NCBI GenBank assembly: GCA_014360015.1
Contig: JACIYJ010000004.1
Location: forward strand, 193,520 to 257,519
Source of the DNA: Candidatus Aminicenantota bacterium
Lineage (GTDB): Bacteria > Acidobacteriota > Aminicenantia > Aminicenantales > Saccharicenantaceae
Direction: 5' to 3'
Length of the DNA: 64,000 nt
A model generated the notes under the pieces. The model saw nothing but the letters and a program-made list of their open reading frames with translations, was not told where the DNA came from and ran no database searches. A program made the translations under genes and the position numbers. How positions within the stretch are numbered: the stretch's first letter is position 1; each line of letters begins with the position of its first letter. This document shows positions 12,130-20,532 of this stretch, one piece after another.

Positions 12130-12573
12130 CTATTTCTCTTTGGTGGCTAAAAGGGAAACCACCGTGTCTATATCCGGGAGGGCATCTTCGATGTCTTCTT
12201 CCGCACTCAGCAACCGGTTGACTGTGTCCAGAAGGGTTTCCGGGTTAACCGGTTTCTCCAGGTATTCAGAAGCTCCCAGGTTGGTTATGGCCTCGTGTTT
12301 GTACTGTGGCCCCTTGTACAGCCCAGTAATTATGACCACCGGCACTGTTCCTTTTGATTCCTGAACAATTCTCCTGGTCAGGTCGAAGCCATGCAACTTG
12401 GGCAGGATAGCTTCCAGAATGACCAGATCCGGCTTTTCTTCCTTGAATAAGTCATAAGCCTGAGCTCCGTCGGTTGCCTGGAGGAGCTGGACCTTCAGGT
12501 TTTTCAAAATTCGAGTCAGACTTTCTAAGGAAGCCTGGTCATAATCAACAATGAGAATCTTTTTCTCTGACAT
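12130..12573 (-). CDS. single-domain receiver protein with Glu at the phospho-acceptor site
   Basis: 147 residues from the ATG at 12573. It has a receiver (REC) fold: the acidic pocket D10/D12, the switch T83, the conserved K107-P108 pair and the GASEYLEKP end. The position that is phosphorylated in classical response regulators (VLLD-x-x-LP) is Glu here (E54 in VILEAILP), so it is either always in an active-like state or works without phosphorylation. There is no output domain; the last 30 residues are acidic. A TTG four codons upstream (12585) overlaps the predicted -10 box and is less likely. It heads the accD-folC-atp operon. Confidence 0.85.
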   Translation of the reverse strand: MSEKKILIVDYDQASLESLTRILKNLKVQLLQATDGAQAYDLFKEEKPDLVILEAILPKLHGFDLTRRIVQESKGTVPVVIITGLYKGPQYKHEAITNLGASEYLEKPVNPETLLDTVNRLLSAEEDIEDALPDIDTVVSLLATKEK

Positions 12574-12584
12574 TGTACGCAGCA

Positions 12585-12614
12585 ATTGTAGTTTAACCGG
12601 AAAGCAGTTGTCAA
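12585..12614 (-). promoter_or_regulatory. sigma-70 promoter of the receiver-accD-folC-atp operon
   Basis: On the minus strand TTGACA (12614-12609) is followed after 18 bases by TACAAT (12590-12585). The -10 box ends 11 bases before the ATG at 12573, so the mRNA leader would be only about 5 bases; no ribosome site is visible. Confidence 0.6.
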
Positions 12615-12625
12615 TAATTTAAGGC

Positions 12626-12655
12626 TTTACAGAGTAGCAGCTTTTATCATATAAA
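12626..12655 (+). promoter_or_regulatory. sigma-70 promoter for the dicarboxylate/glutamate symporter gene
   Basis: TTTACA (12626-12631) is followed after 18 bases by TATAAA (12650-12655). It is back to back with the minus-strand promoter of the receiver gene. The leader would be about 40 bases and includes AAGGAGAG before the ATG. Confidence 0.5.
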
Positions 12656-12700
12656 TCTCCCTGTTGCCCTTATGGTAGTCAAAAAGGAGAGGTTTTTCAG

Positions 12701-13939
12701 ATGAAAAAGATTCCATTGCACACAAAAATCTTCATCGGACTTTTTCTCGGAATAATTGTTGGATTGGTCTTTGGACCAAAAGCTCGCAGCATAGAATTTA
12801 TCGGAACGATCTTCATCCGTTTGATCACTATGGTGGTCGTCCCTCTGGTTTTTTTCTCCTTAGCTCTGGGTACGGCCAGCCTGGGTGATATTAAGAAACT
12901 TGGTCGGGTGGGGCTGAAGACCTTTGTTTATTTCACTGTGACCACGGCCATTGCCATAATCATAGGACTCTTTGTTGCTAATCTCCTCAAGCCTGGGACC
13001 GGACTCAATGAACAGGTCAAGCAGGAATTGTTCAAAAACTACCAGCAGGCAGCCCAGACTAAAATCTCGGCTGTCCAGGAAAAACCTTCTCTTATCTCAG
13101 TGCTGGTCAACATCGTCCCGACCAACCCGATAAAATCCATGGCTGAAGGGGAGATGCTCCAGGTGATTTTTCTGGCACTGATTTTTGGTCTGTGTCTCAC
13201 TCTAATAAACCCTGAAAAATCCCGACCGCTCATCCAGTTATTTGAAGGAGCTAACGACGCTGTGCTTCAGGTTGTGAACCTGGTGATGAAATTTGCTCCA
13301 TACGGAGTTTTAGCCTTGCTGGCTTCCATCATTGGACAGTTCGGTCTGGGCATACTGGTAACTCTCCTTAAATATGTTCTGGTCACCATCCTGGGCCTGT
13401 CTATTCACGCTTTCATCATAGATGGACTGTTAGTCAGATTTCTGGGTCGGATGAGTCCGGGAAAATTTTTCCAGGGAATCACCGATGCTATGCTGATTGC
13501 TTTTTCCACTTCAAGCTCCAACGCCACCATCCCTGTGGCTCTAGAATGTTTGGACGAACTTAAGGTGAAAAGAGAGTATTCCAGTTTTGTGGTACCGCTG
13601 GGGGCTACCATCAACATGGATGGGACAGCCCTTTATCAGGGCGCGGCTGCGGTCTTCATCGCTCAGATATACGGGATCCCCCTAAGCCTCGGAGCTCAAG
13701 CTACAATTGTCCTCATGGCTCTTCTGGCTTCGGTCGGAACAGCTGGAGTCCCGGGTGCCGGAATGATTATGCTGGCTATGGTCCTCAAACAAATAGGCAT
13801 TCCACTGGAAGGCGTGGCTTTGATCCTCGGTGTCGACCGATTGCTCGATATGTGCCGGACCACAGTCAATATGATCGGCAACATGGCCGCTTCAGTTTTT
13901 ATCCATAGCTCGGAAGAAAAAGGCCTTTCAAAAAAATAG
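12701..13939 (+). CDS. dicarboxylate/amino acid:cation symporter (GltP/DctA family)
   Basis: 412 residues, an inner-membrane secondary transporter of the SLC1-like family. Diagnostic blocks are the serine-rich hairpin AFSTSSSNATIP, the NMDGTALYQG segment of helix 7, GTAGVPGAGMIM of hairpin 2, and VDRLLDMCRTTVNMIGN of helix 8. The Asp that completes one sodium site in archaeal GltPh (D405) is Asn here, as I recall for proton-coupled bacterial relatives, so coupling ion and substrate (glutamate, aspartate or C4-dicarboxylates) remain open. The ATG has a strong AAGGAG site. It appears monocistronic. Confidence 0.9.
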   Translation: MKKIPLHTKIFIGLFLGIIVGLVFGPKARSIEFIGTIFIRLITMVVVPLVFFSLALGTASLGDIKKLGRVGLKTFVYFTVTTAIAIIIGLFVANLLKPGTGLNEQVKQELFKNYQQAAQTKISAVQEKPSLISVLVNIVPTNPIKSMAEGEMLQVIFLALIFGLCLTLINPEKSRPLIQLFEGANDAVLQVVNLVMKFAPYGVLALLASIIGQFGLGILVTLLKYVLVTILGLSIHAFIIDGLLVRFLGRMSPGKFFQGITDAMLIAFSTSSSNATIPVALECLDELKVKREYSSFVVPLGATINMDGTALYQGAAAVFIAQIYGIPLSLGAQATIVLMALLASVGTAGVPGAGMIMLAMVLKQIGIPLEGVALILGVDRLLDMCRTTVNMIGNMAASVFIHSSEEKGLSKK

Positions 13940-13950
13940 TTTTCAGTTAG

Positions 13951-13979
13951 TTGGCAATTTTTCTGGCATACCCTAAAAT
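13951..13979 (+). promoter_or_regulatory. sigma-70 promoter for rsmA
   Basis: TTGGCA (13951-13956) and TAAAAT (13974-13979) are spaced by 17 bases, each 5 of 6 to consensus. Transcription would start about 22 bases before the rsmA ATG. Confidence 0.5.
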
Positions 13980-14007
13980 AGAGTTAAGCAAAGGGAATTA
14001 TCCTTAA

Positions 14008-14823
14008 ATGGCTAAAAAAACAAGAAGACAGCTATTCGGACAGCACTTCCTGCACGAAAAAAGGATTTTGCAAAAAATAATCGAAGCCATCCAGCCAGAA
14101 AAAGATGACCTGGTAGTCGAAATTGGACCGGGTAAAGGAGCTTTGACTTTTCCCTTAGCAGCCAGAGCTGGGCAGGTGGTGGCTGTAGAGAAAGATTTTT
14201 CTCTGGTCCAGACCTTAGAAAAAAACAAACCCGATAACCTGGAGATAATCGCTGGTGATATTCTGCAGGTGGATTTAACCACCCTGATTAAAAGCAAAAA
14301 AGGCCAAGTCAGATCAGTAAAGCTGGCAGGCAATCTCCCCTATCACATTTCCAGCCAGATTCTTTTTGTCCTGCTTAGGGTGAAGAACCACATTGATCGG
14401 GCAGTATTTCTCTTCCAGAAAGAAGTTGCCGAGAGAATAGTAGCCGGTCCGGGCAGCAGAAAATATGCCCCTCTGTCCATTCTGCTCCAGAATTATTTTG
14501 ATTGTAACCTTCTTTTTTTGATAAAACCTGGAGCTTTCAGCCCACCGCCCGAAGTTGATTCGGCCTGCGTTTCTTTCTCCAGGAGAACAGAGCCACGATT
14601 TTTCCCCGAGATAGAAGAGGGCAATTTCTTTGAGTTTCTCAAAGCCTGCTTCCGTCAGAGGCGGAAAACACTCCTGCGGAATCTGGAAGGTTCGGGATTT
14701 AATAAAGACCAGATAGCTGCTGCCCTTCAGAAACTCCATCTGGAAACGAAGGTCAGAGCCGAAGAGCTTGAGCCGGAAAAACTCCTGGCGATTTATCATC
14801 TGCTAAAAAGTACAGGCCTATGA
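14008..14823 (+). CDS. rsmA: 16S rRNA (adenine1518-N6/adenine1519-N6)-dimethyltransferase
   Basis: 271 residues, normal length for RsmA/KsgA. Signatures: GQHFLHEKRIL at the N-terminus, the SAM loop EIGPGKGALT, and the catalytic motif GNLPYHISS. The C-terminal helical domain contains FRQRRKTLLRNL. It dimethylates two adjacent adenines in helix 45 of 16S rRNA during late small-subunit assembly. The ribosome site is weak (AAAGGG 12 bases before the ATG). Confidence 0.96.
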   Translation: MAKKTRRQLFGQHFLHEKRILQKIIEAIQPEKDDLVVEIGPGKGALTFPLAARAGQVVAVEKDFSLVQTLEKNKPDNLEIIAGDILQVDLTTLIKSKKGQVRSVKLAGNLPYHISSQILFVLLRVKNHIDRAVFLFQKEVAERIVAGPGSRKYAPLSILLQNYFDCNLLFLIKPGAFSPPPEVDSACVSFSRRTEPRFFPEIEEGNFFEFLKACFRQRRKTLLRNLEGSGFNKDQIAAALQKLHLETKVRAEELEPEKLLAIYHLLKSTGL

Positions 14824-14843
14824 TGAAAACCTGAAAATCAATG

Positions 14844-14852
14844 TGATATAAT
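14844..14852 (+). promoter_or_regulatory. extended -10 promoter immediately upstream of ftsK
   Basis: TGATATAAT (TG at 14844, TATAAT at 14847-14852) is a perfect extended -10 element. The -35 region is poor, as often seen with extended -10 promoters. Only 8 bases separate the box from the ATG at 14861, so the transcript would start 1-2 bases before the start codon. Confidence 0.45.
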
Positions 14853-14860
14853 CGAAGAAA

Positions 14861-17248
14861 ATGGCAAGAGAAAAAAAGGAAAAGAAAGAAAAAAAAGATA
14901 GCCAGAAGAACAATCTTTTCGCCGAGATTATTGCCTTGATTTTTATCTTTCTGGCGCTTTTTTCTCTCATCAGCCTGGTCAGCTATAATTCGGCTGACCC
15001 TTCCTGGGCTAACACCCCGCCGCCCGGGCATAGGACTCAGAACTTTGGCGGGAAAATAGGGGCTTTTCTTTCAGAAAGCCTGCTTCAGGGGCTGGGGCTA
15101 ATGGCTTTTTTCCTGCCTTTTGGCCTCGGGTATTTAGGAATTAAGACTCTTTTCCCTGGGCAAGCCAGGAGACTGGCCAGGCGGTTTACTTTCGGACTTC
15201 TCTATCTTCTAGTTCTTTGTCCACTGCTGGTTTTAATCCTGGAAAGAATTCCCTGGGGCGACAAAGAATTTCTGGCAGGAGGACTTCTGGGTGATCTGTT
15301 ACTCGGGTTTTTTGTTCGTTATCTTAATCACACCGGCTCGTTCATCGTTCTCTTCTGCCTTCTGGCTCTTTTGCTCCTTTTCACCACCCACTGGACTCTT
15401 TCTAAAACTGTTCATTTCATCTCCCGGCTTTTTCAGTCCACAGCCAAGAACGTGCGCATCAGAATAACTGAATACAACCGCAGTAGGAAAAAAGAAAGGA
15501 TGAAACAAAAAGTCGAAGAAAAATATGCCCGGATTAAGGCCGCTGAAGAAAAAGCCAGGACCGTAGAAAAACTGGAAAAGACTGAGGCTGAAGAAGAACT
15601 GGAAGAAGAGCTGGAAGCCGAAGAAGAGAAAAAGTTAAAAAGGCCAGAAAAAAAGATTTTGAAAAGAGGCGAAAAGCCTTCTTTCAGTTTTCAGGAGTTA
15701 GAGAAAGAAGAGAAGGAAGAAGAAAGGTTACTGCTCCCGGATTTGAGAAAATCCGGAGACTATCGCTTTCCGCCTTTCAGCCTGCTTGACCCGGGCAAAC
15801 CGAGTGAAAAAATCGACCGGAATGAACTTTTCGAGAAAAAACGCCGGATTGAAGAAAAGCTCCGGGAATTCAAGGTGTCAGGAGAAGTCAGGGAGTATCA
15901 TCCTGGGCCGGTCATCACCACTTACGAATTTTTCCCCGATGCTGGCATCAAAGTCAGCCAGGTGGCCGGCCTGAGCGAAGAGCTGTCGCTGGCTCTGGAA
16001 GCTGAATCGGTTCGTATTCAGCGAATACCGGGAAAATCATCCTTGGGCATAGAAATACCTAACAATAAAAGGGAAATCATCAAACTGCGGGACATCATCC
16101 AGTCAGAGAAATTCCAGAATTCTCCATCCAAGCTGACCTTTGCTCTTGGCAAGACTGTTCATGGCGACGTTTATATCACAGACCTGGCCATTATGCCGCA
16201 TCTGCTGATCGCTGGAGCTACAGGAACAGGAAAAAGCGTCGCCCTGAATGCGCTCATTGCCAGTATTCTCTATAAGGCTACGCCGGAAGAAGTCAAGTTG
16301 ATTCTCATTGACCCAAAACGTTTGGAATTTACTCTTTATGACGGTATCCCCCATCTGCTGGCACCGGTGGTCAACGACCCGAAAAAAGCTGGCATTATCC
16401 TGATGGATGCGGTTAAAAAGATGGAAGAAAGACTCAGACAGCTGAGCCAGATGAAGGTCAGAAACATCGAACAGTACAATCAGCAGGTAAAAACTATTTT
16501 AGCCCAGAAGAAGGGCAAGCTCAGCGAAGAAGAAAAGCAAAAGCTGAAGCCCCTGCCCTATATCGTCATCATCATTGACGAGCTGGCAGAATTGATGATG
16601 ACCAGCGCCCAAGACGTAGAGTACTGCATCGGTCGGCTGGCCCAGCTGGCCAGAGCTGTTGGGATTCATCTGGTAATGGCCACCCAGCGTCCGTCTATTG
16701 ATGTCATCACCGGAACCATCAAAAACAATTTCAACAGCCGAATCGCTTTCCGGGTGCCTTCCAAAGTTGACTCAAGAGTCATAATCGATACGGTAGGAGC
16801 TGAAAAGCTCTTGGGGCTGGGAGATATGCTCTTTATGCCACCCAACTATCCCCGACTCATCCGTCTGCATTGCGCCTATGTTTCCATCCCTGAAGTCCAG
16901 CGCCTGGTTAAATACGTCAAAGAACAGGGTTCCCCCGAATACGATGATAGAATCCTGCAGATACTGAAACGCACTGGAGAATTTGCCTTAGAAGAGGATC
17001 TTGGTGAAAAGGACGAACTTTTTGACAAAGCTGTGGAATTGGTCTTAGCCACCGGCCAGGCTTCGGCTTCATTTTTGCAGCGAAAATTAAAGCTCGGCTA
17101 TGCCCGGGCTTCCAGAATCATCGACCAGATGGAACAGGAAGGGATAATCGGTCCGCCGGAAGGGGCCAAACCCCGGGAAATTCTGGTCGATCCGAAAACC
17201 TATTTCAAAGAGAAGCAAAAAGCAAAGATTAAAGAGGAAAAATCTTGA
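14861..17248 (+). CDS. ftsK: DNA translocase FtsK/SpoIIIE family
   Basis: 795 residues. Four to five membrane helices occupy about 20-180, then an acidic/basic linker rich in E and K (about 205-295), then the translocase motor: Walker A GATGTGKS (452-459), Walker B ending IIDE (571-574), and ATQRPSIDVITG. The last 70 residues are the gamma winged-helix domain (LGYARASRIIDQMEQEGIIG) that reads KOPS-type sequences. It pumps chromosomal DNA at the division septum. No ribosome site is visible before the ATG. Confidence 0.96.
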   Translation: MAREKKEKKEKKDSQKNNLFAEIIALIFIFLALFSLISLVSYNSADPSWANTPPPGHRTQNFGGKIGAFLSESLLQGLGLMAFFLPFGLGYLGIKTLFPGQARRLARRFTFGLLYLLVLCPLLVLILERIPWGDKEFLAGGLLGDLLLGFFVRYLNHTGSFIVLFCLLALLLLFTTHWTLSKTVHFISRLFQSTAKNVRIRITEYNRSRKKERMKQKVEEKYARIKAAEEKARTVEKLEKTEAEEELEEELEAEEEKKLKRPEKKILKRGEKPSFSFQELEKEEKEEERLLLPDLRKSGDYRFPPFSLLDPGKPSEKIDRNELFEKKRRIEEKLREFKVSGEVREYHPGPVITTYEFFPDAGIKVSQVAGLSEELSLALEAESVRIQRIPGKSSLGIEIPNNKREIIKLRDIIQSEKFQNSPSKLTFALGKTVHGDVYITDLAIMPHLLIAGATGTGKSVALNALIASILYKATPEEVKLILIDPKRLEFTLYDGIPHLLAPVVNDPKKAGIILMDAVKKMEERLRQLSQMKVRNIEQYNQQVKTILAQKKGKLSEEEKQKLKPLPYIVIIIDELAELMMTSAQDVEYCIGRLAQLARAVGIHLVMATQRPSIDVITGTIKNNFNSRIAFRVPSKVDSRVIIDTVGAEKLLGLGDMLFMPPNYPRLIRLHCAYVSIPEVQRLVKYVKEQGSPEYDDRILQILKRTGEFALEEDLGEKDELFDKAVELVLATGQASASFLQRKLKLGYARASRIIDQMEQEGIIGPPEGAKPREILVDPKTYFKEKQKAKIKEEKS

Positions 17249-17357
17249 GTCCTCAGTAGAGAAAAAGAATAGCGGAGGCAATGTTAACTTGCCAGGCAAC
17301 GGATTTCGGGGAAATTCCGATTAAAATAGTAGGAATTAAGCCTGCAACAACTTCCGG

Positions 17358-18287
17358 TTAGTGAATGGCCGGCTGCCGAAGGGATTTTAAAACTTTTTCT
17401 TTGGTCTTCTGCCATTTTTCTGCTGGGATGGCCAGCATGATTTCAACCAGCCTCGGGTCAAACTGCGAGCCACTGCATTTTTCTATCTCGGCCAGGGCCT
17501 CTTCAAGGGACCGACCCCGGCGATAAGGCCGGTCAGAAGTGATGGCATCAAGAGTGTCAGATAAGGAAAACAAACGAGCGCTGATGGGAATTTCTTCTCC
17601 CTGAAGACCAAAAGGATACCCGGAACCATCGTATCTTTCATGATGGAAAAGCACTATTTCTGCCGCTTCCTGTAAAAAGCTGAATTCTTTTATCATGGCA
17701 AAGCCGATGAGTGGATGATATTTGATGATTTCCATCTCTTTGTCAGAGAGCGGTTCCTTTTTTTGAAGAATTCTTTCAGGGATACCGATTTTACCAATGT
17801 CATGGAGAAGCGCTCCTCGCTCGATGTCAATCAGAACCCGCCTATTGCTGATTCCAGAATGCTGAGCCAGAAGCAGGGTGTAGGCAGCTACAAAACGAGA
17901 ATGGCCGAGACTCTCTTCGCTGCTATCAGTGGCCGCCAGAAAATAGATTAATTCTGAATTAAAGAAGCCTTTTTCCAGAAAAAGTTTTTTCAGGCCAGAG
18001 ACTTTCAGGTATTCTTCCTGCCGGGTGGCATTTTCCAGTCTATCCAGAATCCGGCTGGCTCTGAGAAAAGCTTCAATCTTGGGAAGAACATAAGGACTTG
18101 AGGTGGGAGAAGACATTAAGGCTGAAGCCGTCTTTCCCCAGCCCTGAATATCCAAATTATCTTTGAGCCAGTTGAGGTCAAAAATTTTTATTTTGGTGAT
18201 ATCCAGATTCTGGCTATCGGGATAAGAATTATTTCGGCTCTTCTTTTTTTCTTCAACAATCAGTTTTTTAGCCCGATCGTCTTTCAT
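17358..18287 (-). CDS. HD-GYP domain protein, probable cyclic-di-GMP phosphodiesterase
   Basis: 309 residues, no membrane segment or receiver domain. Residues 1-120 are an unrecognised helical region. The HD-GYP domain (about 125-305) retains the metal ligands expected for catalysis: H129, H162-D163, H191, H215-H216 and D244, plus the GYP triad at 223-225. HD-GYP proteins usually hydrolyse c-di-GMP to GMP or pGpG. No GGDEF partner is nearby. It begins 4 bases after the small upstream gene and shares its transcript; the 109-base gap to ftsK on the other side shows no terminator. Confidence 0.88.
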   Translation of the reverse strand: MKDDRAKKLIVEEKKKSRNNSYPDSQNLDITKIKIFDLNWLKDNLDIQGWGKTASALMSSPTSSPYVLPKIEAFLRASRILDRLENATRQEEYLKVSGLKKLFLEKGFFNSELIYFLAATDSSEESLGHSRFVAAYTLLLAQHSGISNRRVLIDIERGALLHDIGKIGIPERILQKKEPLSDKEMEIIKYHPLIGFAMIKEFSFLQEAAEIVLFHHERYDGSGYPFGLQGEEIPISARLFSLSDTLDAITSDRPYRRGRSLEEALAEIEKCSGSQFDPRLVEIMLAIPAEKWQKTKEKVLKSLRQPAIH

Positions 18288-18291
18288 CGTT

Positions 18292-18480
18292 TCAGCCTTT
18301 TCGCCTATCCAGTTCAGCCGCTTCCAGAACCCCGGGATTATTATTGATTTTCGTTTTTAGGACAGGACAGGTCTCAATCAGGACATAGCCCTGGGCGCTG
18401 AGCATCCGGTCGAGATAACGATAAAAAGCCTCAGCAGACTTAAATATTTTTACTGCTTCGGTCTTTTTCCCTGGTTTCAT
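18292..18480 (-). CDS. small protein of unknown function upstream of the HD-GYP gene
   Basis: 62 residues from the ATG at 18480, chosen because GGAGG lies 5 bases before it; a TTG nine codons upstream (18507) has no such support. The protein is basic at both ends with an amphipathic middle (FKSAEAFYRYLDRMLSAQGY). One Cys, no membrane segment, no known motif. Tight linkage (4-base gap) to the HD-GYP gene suggests a related or regulatory role, but that is inference only. Confidence 0.6.
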   Translation of the reverse strand: MKPGKKTEAVKIFKSAEAFYRYLDRMLSAQGYVLIETCPVLKTKINNNPGVLEAAELDRRKG

Positions 18481-18535
18481 CCCGGCCTCCGCTTCATCTT
18501 CAGCCAAAAGATTAGTCGCCCGATAAAAGAAAAAA

Positions 18536-18565
18536 TTGAAAAACCTATCTAACCTGTGGTATTTT
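18536..18565 (+). promoter_or_regulatory. possible promoter for the ECF sigma factor gene
   Basis: TTGAAA (18536-18541) and TATTTT (18560-18565) are spaced 18 bases and would give a leader of about 33 bases. The match is modest, and an autoregulated ECF promoter of unknown sequence could equally lie in this 124-base divergent gap. Confidence 0.25.
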
Positions 18566-18604
18566 CAAAAAGAAATAGAGCAGGCTTTTTGACCGGATTG
18601 GTTA

Positions 18605-19105
18605 ATGACATTAAATAAAATCGAAGAAGACATCCAGGAACTGGTGGTCAGATACCGGCCCATCATTGCTTTCCGTGTCCGGAAGGCACTCGGCGCCCAG
18701 AACGTTGACTGCGAAGACCTGGTTTCGGAGATTCTCTCTCAGGTGCTGGAAAAAATCCAAAGCGGAGAGTTCAGGGGTGAATCCTCCCTTGGAACTTTTG
18801 TTTACACCATAACCTCCCGGCGGATTGTCGATTACATCAGAGAGAAGTCCAAAGTGATGAAGTATGCCCCGGAACCCCATCCTCATCCAGACCCCCAAGA
18901 AACTCTCGAAGCCCAGGAGATGTCAGAGAGAGTAAAAAAGGCCCTTGGCTTCCTCAAACCCAAGTATCGCGATGTCCTGTATCTCTATTACTATCAAGAA
19001 TTAAGCCGGGAAGAAGTAGCTAACAGACTGGGCATTTCCCCCAGGAAAGTCAGCGAGCTGGTCAACTATGCTCTGAAACTCATCAGAAAAGAGCTAAAAA
19101 TTTGA
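18605..19105 (+). CDS. ECF-type RNA polymerase sigma factor
   Basis: 166 residues with only regions 2 and 4 of sigma-70, the ECF plan. Region 2 (about 10-85) carries VDCEDLVSEILSQVLEKI and TFVYTITSRRIVDYIR; region 4 (about 112-163) carries the helix-turn-helix LSREEVANRLGISPRKVSELVNY. It directs RNA polymerase to a stress or envelope regulon. The adjacent downstream gene encodes its likely anti-sigma factor. The ribosome site is poor. Confidence 0.92.
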   Translation: MTLNKIEEDIQELVVRYRPIIAFRVRKALGAQNVDCEDLVSEILSQVLEKIQSGEFRGESSLGTFVYTITSRRIVDYIREKSKVMKYAPEPHPHPDPQETLEAQEMSERVKKALGFLKPKYRDVLYLYYYQELSREEVANRLGISPRKVSELVNYALKLIRKELKI

Positions 19106-19170
19106 AAATTTTTTCCATTTTTAGCAGGCTTACCCGACTAAAAGGGTGAATAAAAGGGAAGGTAGAAAAT

Positions 19171-19821
19171 ATGAGAAAATGCAAGTTTGAAGACTTTATC
19201 GATGGGTACCTGCTTAACAGGTTGAGCGAAAGGGATAAAGAAGCCTTCGAAGAACACTATTTTAATTGTTCTTCCTGCTTCGAGAAACTTCAGGAAAGAG
19301 ATGTCATCATCCGGACCATCAAGAATCATCCTGAATTACTGATCACAGAAAAAACCGAAGCCCGCGTACCGTTGCTGGCCACTCTCAAAAAAGAGGTGAG
19401 GGCTTTTTTCACTCCCCGTCAGTTAGTTTTAGCTGGTTTGACTGCTCTGTTGGTACTGGTAGTAATCTTTGTGATTGTTCCCCGAAATCAGGCTCCTGCT
19501 CCAAATTTCTTCCTGACTGATGAAGAAACTGTCCGTGGTTCATCGATAACCCTGATTTCTCCCGTGATTGACATGAACCAGATTCCTTCTTCTTTTGAAT
19601 GGAAGAAACTGGGTGAAAACATCGAATACCAGGTTTCGATTTTCAACCACCAGCTCCTGTGGAAAGCGACCACTAAGGAAAACCGCATCACCCTGCCGGA
19701 AGAAGTCAAGGCCAAGATGGTTCCCGGAGAAAAGTATTCCTGGCAGGTTAAAGCTTTCAGTCCTGATGGTACTCTGATCGCAGTTTCCAGCCGCGTGCAG
19801 TTTAAGATTGCGGCACAATAA
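19171..19821 (+). CDS. membrane-anchored zinc-finger anti-sigma factor
   Basis: 216 residues. The N-terminal cytoplasmic zf-HC2 motif is H29-x3-C33-x2-C36 (with C4 upstream), typical of ZAS anti-sigma domains. One membrane helix spans about 84-104. The periplasmic part (105-216) looks like a single beta-sandwich (SFEWKKLGENIEYQVSIF, GEKYSWQVKAFSPDG), similar to fibronectin-type folds; it would be the sensor or the target of regulated proteolysis. It follows the sigma gene by 65 bases, with GGAAGG near the start. Confidence 0.85.
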   Translation: MRKCKFEDFIDGYLLNRLSERDKEAFEEHYFNCSSCFEKLQERDVIIRTIKNHPELLITEKTEARVPLLATLKKEVRAFFTPRQLVLAGLTALLVLVVIFVIVPRNQAPAPNFFLTDEETVRGSSITLISPVIDMNQIPSSFEWKKLGENIEYQVSIFNHQLLWKATTKENRITLPEEVKAKMVPGEKYSWQVKAFSPDGTLIAVSSRVQFKIAAQ

Positions 19822-19845
19822 GAGAAATAAGAGAAAGCAGATAAT

Positions 19846-20532
19846 TTAATCTTCGATCAAACCATTATCAATATCTTCTATATATAATCTTCCCTTGGTT
19901 TCTTCTTCAAAAGCCAGGCAGCACATCAGCCGTCCGCACAATCCAGAAATCTTGGTCGGGTTGATCACAATCTGCTGCTTCCGGGCTTTCTGGATGGTAA
20001 TTGGTTCAAAATTTTTGATGAAACTGAAGCAGCAGAGCTGACGACCGCAGACACCCAGTCCGCCCACCAGCTTGGCTTCATCCCGGACGCCGATCTGCCG
20101 CATCTCAATTCTCATCCGTAGCTCCTTAGCCAGATCTTTGACCAGTTGGCGGAAATCGATCCGGCCGTCGGCCGTGTAATAAAAAATCCCTTTCTTCTCG
20201 TTGAAAAAATAGCGCACCGCCACCAACTTCATCGGTAAATTCCGGGCTTTAATTCTTTCCAGGCAGAACTCAAAGGCTTTTTTCTCTTTTTCCCTGAGCC
20301 ACTGAAATTTCTTTATATCTTCTTCAGTGGCTTTCCGGATTATCTTAACAGCATTCTTAGCCACCTTCGGGCAACGAACGACTTCACTGTTGGTATCGAC
20401 GACCACGGCCAGGTCACCGCCGTATTCTGACTCGACCAGGCAGTAATCACCGATTTCTAACGGTTCTTCGCCTTTGATGGCCCGGATTATCTTTCTGGTT
20501 GATTCGGACAGTAACAAAACTGCATCAGTCAT
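19846..20532 (-). CDS. ricT: PSP1 domain protein (RicT/YaaT family)
   Basis: 228 residues. The PSP1 C-terminal region with its conserved cysteines (GGLGVCGRQLCCFSF, SGLCGRLMCCLAFE) is complete. In Bacillus subtilis RicT with RicA and RicF binds Fe-S clusters and supports RNase Y-dependent mRNA processing; elsewhere the role is less clear. Here no ricA or ricF is adjacent. The ATG overlaps the holB end by 8 bases, and the holB-ricT pairing is widely conserved. Confidence 0.88.
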   Translation of the reverse strand: MTDAVLLLSESTRKIIRAIKGEEPLEIGDYCLVESEYGGDLAVVVDTNSEVVRCPKVAKNAVKIIRKATEEDIKKFQWLREKEKKAFEFCLERIKARNLPMKLVAVRYFFNEKKGIFYYTADGRIDFRQLVKDLAKELRMRIEMRQIGVRDEAKLVGGLGVCGRQLCCFSFIKNFEPITIQKARKQQIVINPTKISGLCGRLMCCLAFEEETKGRLYIEDIDNGLIED

